Assembly (NCBI GenBank): GCA_023391815.1
Contig: JAEWAF010000038.1
Coordinates: forward strand, 1-64,000
Length of the DNA: 64,000 nt
Reading direction: 5' to 3'
DNA from: Pseudomonadota bacterium
Lineage (GTDB): Bacteria > Pseudomonadota > Gammaproteobacteria > Steroidobacterales > Steroidobacteraceae
This document shows positions 59,525 through 64,000 of this stretch, in pieces (position 1 is the first letter of the stretch; each line of letters starts with the position of its first letter). The notes beneath the pieces were generated by a model, which searched no databases, was not told the origin of the DNA, and saw only the letters and a program-made list of their open reading frames with translations. The position numbers and the translations under genes were made by a program.

Positions 59525-61420
59525 TTATTCGAAGACCTTGTCGTTGCGAACGATGTCCGCGTTGCGCTGAGCTTCTTCGACGTAGGCCGTGAGCTCTTCG
59601 TTGCCTGCGCGCACTTCGGCCTGACGGCGACGCGCCGCGCGTTCCTGCTCCGACTCCTTGTCCGCCTCGCCACTGCGAACCTGCGTGACGGCGACCACAG
59701 CGTAGTTGCCATCGTCGGTGGTGACGCCGGACACATACGGCTTCGCCTCGGAAAACTCCGACTTCGATGCCTGGAACACCGTGCGCAACACGGCGGGCGG
59801 CGCGATCGTGTCATCGCGCGTGACGAAGCGTTTGCCGACCGGCTTCAATCCCAACGCGCTCAACGAATCCCAGCTCTCGCCTTTCTGCAGTCGAGCAACG
59901 GCGTCCGCACCCTTCGCCGCAGCGGCTTCGCGAGCCGCCTGCGCGCGCAGACGCGATTCGATCTGAGTTCGGACTTCGGCCAACGGACGCGGCTCGGCCT
60001 CTTTGTGACCGGTCACGCGCAACACCACCGCCTTGTCTTCACCCACCGCGACCAGCGGGCTGTTCTGACGACGGTCCAGCACGTCTTCACTGAAGGCCGC
60101 ATCGATCACACCCTTGTCGGCACCGAACTCGCCGCCGCCATCGCGGGTGAATCCTTTGATCTCATGCAGCTGCAGGTTCATCGACTTCGCGACCGTATCG
60201 AGCTCGGTCAACGCCGCGAACGCCGCGTCCGCCATCTTCTGCGAATCGTCGTAGAACGCCGTCTGCGCGCGGTCCTTGCGATATTCCGCTTCGACTTCGA
60301 CACGCGCCTCGTCGAAGGTCTGCCGACGCCCGGCCTCGACGTTTTCCAGCTTCAGCACGTGGTAGCCGAACTGAGTCTTCACCGGGCCGCGGATCTCGCC
60401 GGGCTGCATGCTGAACAACGCGTCTTCGAACGGCCCGACGAACATGCCCTTCTGCGCCCAGCCCAGGTCGCCGCCCTGCGCGGCCGAGCCCGGATCCTTG
60501 GAATTCTCCTTCGCGAGCTGCGCGAAATCCGCGCCGGCTTTGGCCTTGTCGGTGAGCTCCTGCGCTTTCTTCTGCGCGGCGGCGTCGTCCAGACCGTCGG
60601 TCGCGGTGATCAGAATGTGCTGGGCCTTGCGGCGTTCGGGCGTCTCGAATCGATCCTTCACCTGCTCGTAGTAATCCTTCAGCGCCTGTTCGCTCACATC
60701 GACCTTGGCTTCCGCCTGTTCGCGCGTCAGCTCGATGTATTGCAGATCCACCGTCTCGGGCAGCAGGAAATCCTTGGTGTTCTGCTCGTAATACTTTTGG
60801 ATCTGCTCGTCGGTGACCTTCACCGAGGGCAGAAAGTCGTTCGACGCGATCAGCACGTAATCGACTTCGCGCTGCTGCTTCTCGAGCGCATACCGACGCT
60901 CCAGCTCGTAGGGCGCGGCGAACGCCGAGTCGACCACACCTTTCTGCAACTGTTCGAGCAACAGATCGCCCTGCAGCTGCGATTCGAACCGCGCCTCGGT
61001 CAAGCCGTTCTGGCGAAGCAGGCCGTTGTAGCGGTCCGCGTTGAACTTGCCGTCGACCTGGAATTCAGGGATTTCCATGACGCGCCGGGCCAGCGCCTCG
61101 TCGCTCACCTTGTAGCCGAAGCTGTTGGCGCGCTGGGTGAGCAGCGCCTGCTGAATGTATTGGTCGAGGATCGCCTGCTGTTGAGCCTTGGCCATCTCCG
61201 GCGGCAGCTCGTTTCGCAGCATCTGCTGCAACTGGGACTGGCGGCGCTGCCAGGCCTGGCGCACGGTTTCGACCGGGATGCGCTCGCCATCCACCTTGGC
61301 CGCGAACGCGGCGTTGGTCGACTGGAAGTCGATGCCCCAGAACACGAACACGACGGCAATGGCGCCGAGGAAAATTCCGGCAACCCAGCCGGTGATCTTG
61401 TCGCGGATGGTTTGTAGCAT
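59525..61420 (-). CDS. ppiD: Periplasmic folding chaperone PpiD (parvulin-type)
   Basis: An inner-membrane-anchored chaperone acting on newly exported outer-membrane proteins. A single helix (about 12-31) at the N-terminus anchors a SurA_N-like domain (about 35-240). A parvulin domain follows at about 264-358 (RRKAQHILI, GSAAQGGDLGWAQKGMFVGPFEDALFSM, FGYHVLKLENV). A second degenerate PPIase-like region and a C-terminal helical tail lie beyond. Its 631 residues match PpiD. Upstream and downstream genes are on other units or convergent. Confidence 0.95.
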   Translation of the reverse strand: MLQTIRDKITGWVAGIFLGAIAVVFVFWGIDFQSTNAAFAAKVDGERIPVETVRQAWQRRQSQLQQMLRNELPPEMAKAQQQAILDQYIQQALLTQRANSFGYKVSDEALARRVMEIPEFQVDGKFNADRYNGLLRQNGLTEARFESQLQGDLLLEQLQKGVVDSAFAAPYELERRYALEKQQREVDYVLIASNDFLPSVKVTDEQIQKYYEQNTKDFLLPETVDLQYIELTREQAEAKVDVSEQALKDYYEQVKDRFETPERRKAQHILITATDGLDDAAAQKKAQELTDKAKAGADFAQLAKENSKDPGSAAQGGDLGWAQKGMFVGPFEDALFSMQPGEIRGPVKTQFGYHVLKLENVEAGRRQTFDEARVEVEAEYRKDRAQTAFYDDSQKMADAAFAALTELDTVAKSMNLQLHEIKGFTRDGGGEFGADKGVIDAAFSEDVLDRRQNSPLVAVGEDKAVVLRVTGHKEAEPRPLAEVRTQIESRLRAQAAREAAAAKGADAVARLQKGESWDSLSALGLKPVGKRFVTRDDTIAPPAVLRTVFQASKSEFSEAKPYVSGVTTDDGNYAVVAVTQVRSGEADKESEQERAARRRQAEVRAGNEELTAYVEEAQRNADIVRNDKVFE

Positions 61421-61509
61421 GTGAGGAGCGGGATATATCCCTAAGCGATTGATTCCGAACGACTTGCCGGGCGCGCCAGGCGGCCGCGGGCCGCGATAGT
61501 AACACGTAC

Positions 61510-62319
61510 TTATTTATAGGCGGGATCGGCGGCCCGAAGGCCCTTTGCCCGCCCGGCACGGGCGGCCCGCCGGACGGGCGCCGGCGAATAGCGGGTCTGA
61601 CAACGCTCGCAGAAGAAAGTGCGCCGGTCGGTGGTGCCGAGATAGGCGCGATGGAGCTTGATCTCACAGCGTGGGCACATGCCCTTGTTATGCACCAGCC
61701 AGTGTTTCCTCAGCACGAACTGACGCTTCCACTCGAGGAACTGAAAGCTGTAAGTCCGCGCCTCCTCCACCATCCTGCGCAGCTTGGCCGGCGGCAGCGC
61801 GCCGACTTTGGAGCACGGATGCACGCGGATCCGGAACAGCACCTCGTTCTTGATGATATTGCCGACACCGGCGAACACGTTCTGGTCCAGCAACGCGTCG
61901 CAGACCAACGTGTCCGGCATGGCTCGCAGCTTCTTGCGAGCGGACGCCGCGCTCCAGGCATCGGACATCACGTCGCCGCTCCAATCGTAGGTGCTATCGA
62001 GACTGCCTTCGAGATAGCGCACCGAGCAGGCGTAGAAATTCAGTTCCTGCCCGCGCGCGAAACGCAGGCCGAGGCGGATCGGCTTGTCGGGCTTGCGTTC
62101 GTTGATGCAGTAACGGCCGAACATCAACAAATGAATTCGGACCGTGAAGTCGGGGAACTCGATCAGGAAATGTTTGCCCCAGGTGCGCAACGAGACGATG
62201 CGCTGCCCGACCAGACGCGACTTGTCGATCTTCGAGTTGCCCTCGGCGGCCAGCACGCGCTTGCCTTTGAATATCTGCGCCTGCTCGCGCAGGATGATCA
62301 GCGATGGACCTTCAGGCAT
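61510..62319 (-). CDS. nei: Nei/Fpg-family DNA glycosylase (endonuclease VIII type)
   Basis: Base-excision repair enzyme removing oxidised bases. After removal of Met, Pro2-Glu3 (MPEGPSLIIL) provides the N-terminal proline nucleophile. The helix-two-turn-helix has VFAGVGNIIKNEVLF, and a C-terminal zinc finger has CPRC and CERC with 16-20 residues between. PEGPS rather than PELPE places it with Nei. The start at 62319 (after CAGGGGTC) keeps Pro next to the initiator; the longer frame would abolish activity. At 269 residues it has normal length. Confidence 0.93.
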   Translation of the reverse strand: MPEGPSLIILREQAQIFKGKRVLAAEGNSKIDKSRLVGQRIVSLRTWGKHFLIEFPDFTVRIHLLMFGRYCINERKPDKPIRLGLRFARGQELNFYACSVRYLEGSLDSTYDWSGDVMSDAWSAASARKKLRAMPDTLVCDALLDQNVFAGVGNIIKNEVLFRIRVHPCSKVGALPPAKLRRMVEEARTYSFQFLEWKRQFVLRKHWLVHNKGMCPRCEIKLHRAYLGTTDRRTFFCERCQTRYSPAPVRRAARAGRAKGLRAADPAYK

Positions 62320-62388
62320 GACCCCTGAATAATCATTCGAGCCCGCCAAGGTTCCGAGCGCACCGTTGCGGGCTGCCGCAACTCGAGT

Positions 62389-64000
62389 TCAATGCTCCAG
62401 GCGGGCATGCGGCCCGAGCGTCGTGCCGACGAAACCGCCTGCCACTTCGGTGCTGAGAATCGAGCCGTCGTCGTTCTCGAGCAGAGGCTGCCAGCCACCG
62501 GCGTCATAGAAGAAGGAGTGGCTGCGACCTTGGCCGGCGATCTTCAGCTTGATGTCGGCGTCGACGGATTGCTTCAACGTGGCTGCCGCGATTTGCTTCA
62601 CGGTCTCCCCGTTCTTTTTTTCCAAAAAGACTTGCACGGCATCGCCAGTGCGACGCGCGCCCAGAAAGTACCAATGCTGGCCGTTTTGGAATGCCGCGAT
62701 CCCGGCGGCGACGCCCGGCTCCTTCGGGAGCCGCAGCACGGTGCTGGCATCGAATGTGAGATGTTGCTGGCGCCGGCCGAGATAAGCGGGATTGCCTTTG
62801 CCATCGAGACGCTCGCTGGTCGGCTCGATCTTCAGCCGGCCGGGCTGGGCCGTGAGATCGAACCACTGCCGTTGTGGCGACCGCACTTGCAACCATTCCG
62901 AATTCAATTCGCGCCGATCGAACTCGTCGCGCCAGGTGAAATTGCCGGTCAGCGGCGGGACATCGCGATGAATGTTCGACAACTTCGGCGCGGCTGCGAG
63001 GTAAGGAATGGGCTTGCCGGGCTCCAGAATCGTCGGCCAATCGTTCTTCCAGGTCACGGGCAGCAAATAGGTTTCGCGCCCGGTGTGATAGTTCACGCCG
63101 TCGTAGGGTCGCGAAGCCAGAAACGTCGCCCACCAGCTGCCATCGGGCGCTTCCACCAGATCGGCATGACCGGCGTTGATGATGGGATTCGCGCGGTCCT
63201 TGGCCAGATCCCGTTGCGTCAGAATCGGATTGTTCTCATACGGAACGTAGGGTCCCCACACCGACCGTGAGCGCAGGATCACTTCGGAATGATTCACGCT
63301 CGTGCCGCCTTCGGCGCACATCAGGTAGTACCACGCTCCGCGTTTGAACAGGTGCGGCCCTTCGATCCAGATGGGTTGCTTGGACAGATCCACGCCGCCA
63401 TTGAGCAACACACGACGCGGACCGATGAGCTTCATCCGCTGCAGATCCAGTTCCTGCATCCAGATCGCTCGATGGCCCTCGTATCTGGGTTTCTCCGCCG
63501 GCGCTCCATTGTTGAGGACGTACGCCTTGCCGTCGGAGTCCACGAACAACGACGGATCGATACCGTCGATCTCGGGAAGCCACACCGGATCCGACCATGG
63601 ACCGGCGGGATTTTTCGCCGTGCTGATGAAGTTGCCGCCGCTGTCCACCAGAGTGTTCAGGACATAGAACACACCGTCGTGATGGTGAATGGCTGGCGCG
63701 AACACGCCGCGCGAGATATTCAAACCATCGAAGCGCAGCTGCGACGGCCGATCGAGCACGTGCCCCAGCAGCCGCCAATGCACCAGGTCGCTGCTTTCGA
63801 ACACCGGAATGCCCGGGAAATAGGTGAAGGTCGAGTTCACCAGATAGAACTTGTCACCGACCCGGGTGACGCTCGGATCGGGATAGAAGCCGGCGAGGAT
63901 GGGATTGCGATAACTGCCGGCCGGCAGCGACGTTGCAAAGACCGCATCCTTGCCGGTGTATTCGAACCAATCGAAAGAAACAGTCGGTTCCGCTCGCGCG
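62389..64000 (-). CDS. Glycoside hydrolase family 43 protein (5' end beyond the window)
   Basis: Arabinan/xylan-type exo-glycosidase, partial at its N-terminus. The open frame continues unbroken from 63840 through the right edge, and the upstream part encodes AGFYPDPSVTRVGDKFYL, carrying the catalytic-base Asp of GH43. The pKa-modulating Asp lies in GIDPSLFVDSDG and the catalytic acid Glu in WIEGPHLFKR. A C-terminal beta-sandwich (from about FTWRDEFDRRELNSEW to the end) is the usual GH43 X2/DUF1349-like accessory domain. The GTG 63840 is internal and not the true start. Its location next to nei but away from the polysaccharide locus suggests a role in plant or algal glycan use. Confidence 0.92.
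   Translation of the reverse strand, partial: ARAEPTVSFDWFEYTGKDAVFATSLPAGSYRNPILAGFYPDPSVTRVGDKFYLVNSTFTYFPGIPVFESSDLVHWRLLGHVLDRPSQLRFDGLNISRGVFAPAIHHHDGVFYVLNTLVDSGGNFISTAKNPAGPWSDPVWLPEIDGIDPSLFVDSDGKAYVLNNGAPAEKPRYEGHRAIWMQELDLQRMKLIGPRRVLLNGGVDLSKQPIWIEGPHLFKRGAWYYLMCAEGGTSVNHSEVILRSRSVWGPYVPYENNPILTQRDLAKDRANPIINAGHADLVEAPDGSWWATFLASRPYDGVNYHTGRETYLLPVTWKNDWPTILEPGKPIPYLAAAPKLSNIHRDVPPLTGNFTWRDEFDRRELNSEWLQVRSPQRQWFDLTAQPGRLKIEPTSERLDGKGNPAYLGRRQQHLTFDASTVLRLPKEPGVAAGIAAFQNGQHWYFLGARRTGDAVQVFLEKKNGETVKQIAAATLKQSVDADIKLKIAGQGRSHSFFYDAGGWQPLLENDDGSILSTEVAGGFVGTTLGPHARLEH

Overview
The window is about 64 kb of GC-rich chromosome from a Gram-negative bacterium. Lipoprotein signals, a TonB-dependent receptor, O-antigen genes, and the gloB-methyltransferase-rnhA-dnaQ and gltX-tRNA neighbourhoods all point to a gammaproteobacterium. 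The large STN-type receptor, the tandem serine hydrolase and the GH43 hydrolase would fit the Steroidobacter/Nevskia/Xanthomonas side of the class; that placement is inference, because no rRNA gene is present.

Left part (1-10.4 kb): accessory envelope genes. They are a lipoprotein with two complete beta-lactamase-like hydrolase domains, a TonB-dependent receptor with two N-terminal STN-like domains, and, convergent with the receptor, a very small gene (6661-6801, minus) that other evidence supports as real and whose N-terminal half resembles lasso-peptide leaders. A TolB/PD40-like propeller protein, a sorbosone-dehydrogenase-like lipoprotein, a DUF2231 membrane protein and a YjaB-type acetyltransferase follow. 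From 10.5 to 12.3 kb lies a housekeeping island on the minus strand: tRNA-Val(CAC), gltX, tRNA-Ala(GGC), tRNA-Glu(TTC). A PAS/GAF histidine kinase overlaps a CheY/Rcp1-like response regulator (12.4-15.4 kb).

Central part (15.5-50.8 kb): a large surface-polysaccharide locus, almost all on the minus strand and therefore read right to left. ManB, ManC and Ugd supply GDP-mannose and UDP-glucuronate. A tightly packed run of 19 genes from 43.9 to 20.5 kb encodes an SLBB-rich Wza-like exporter, RmlB, RmlA, a VioA/FdtB-like aminotransferase, WbqC, a divergent DegT-like protein, a GNAT acetyltransferase, a Wzx flippase, a PhyH dioxygenase, a methyltransferase, three glycosyltransferases, Wzz, a likely Wzy, an AsnB/WbpS-like amidotransferase, and the WbpV-WbpL-WbpM set for a lipid-linked QuiNAc-type first sugar. 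Upstream lie Fcl, Gmd, Pgi, a UDP-glucuronate 4-epimerase and a TviB/WbpA-type dehydrogenase; WbpE is further off, between rnhA and dnaQ. Together they predict a Wzx/Wzy-assembled heteropolysaccharide. Possible building blocks are QuiNAc, a 4-amino-4,6-dideoxyhexose, fucose or mannose, and uronic acids that may be amidated.

Right part (50.9-64 kb): conserved cell functions, namely NhaB, DnaQ, RNase HI, a YafS-like methyltransferase, glyoxalase II, MltD, FabI, PpiD, an Nei-type DNA glycosylase and a GH43 glycosidase cut by the window edge. FabI and PpiD converge on a good bidirectional terminator.

The stretches most worth a second look are the orphan leader-like peptide beside the double-STN receptor, the hairpin-rich gene-free stretch at 19.74-20.48 kb, and the unusual sugar-decoration cassette around 33-39 kb.
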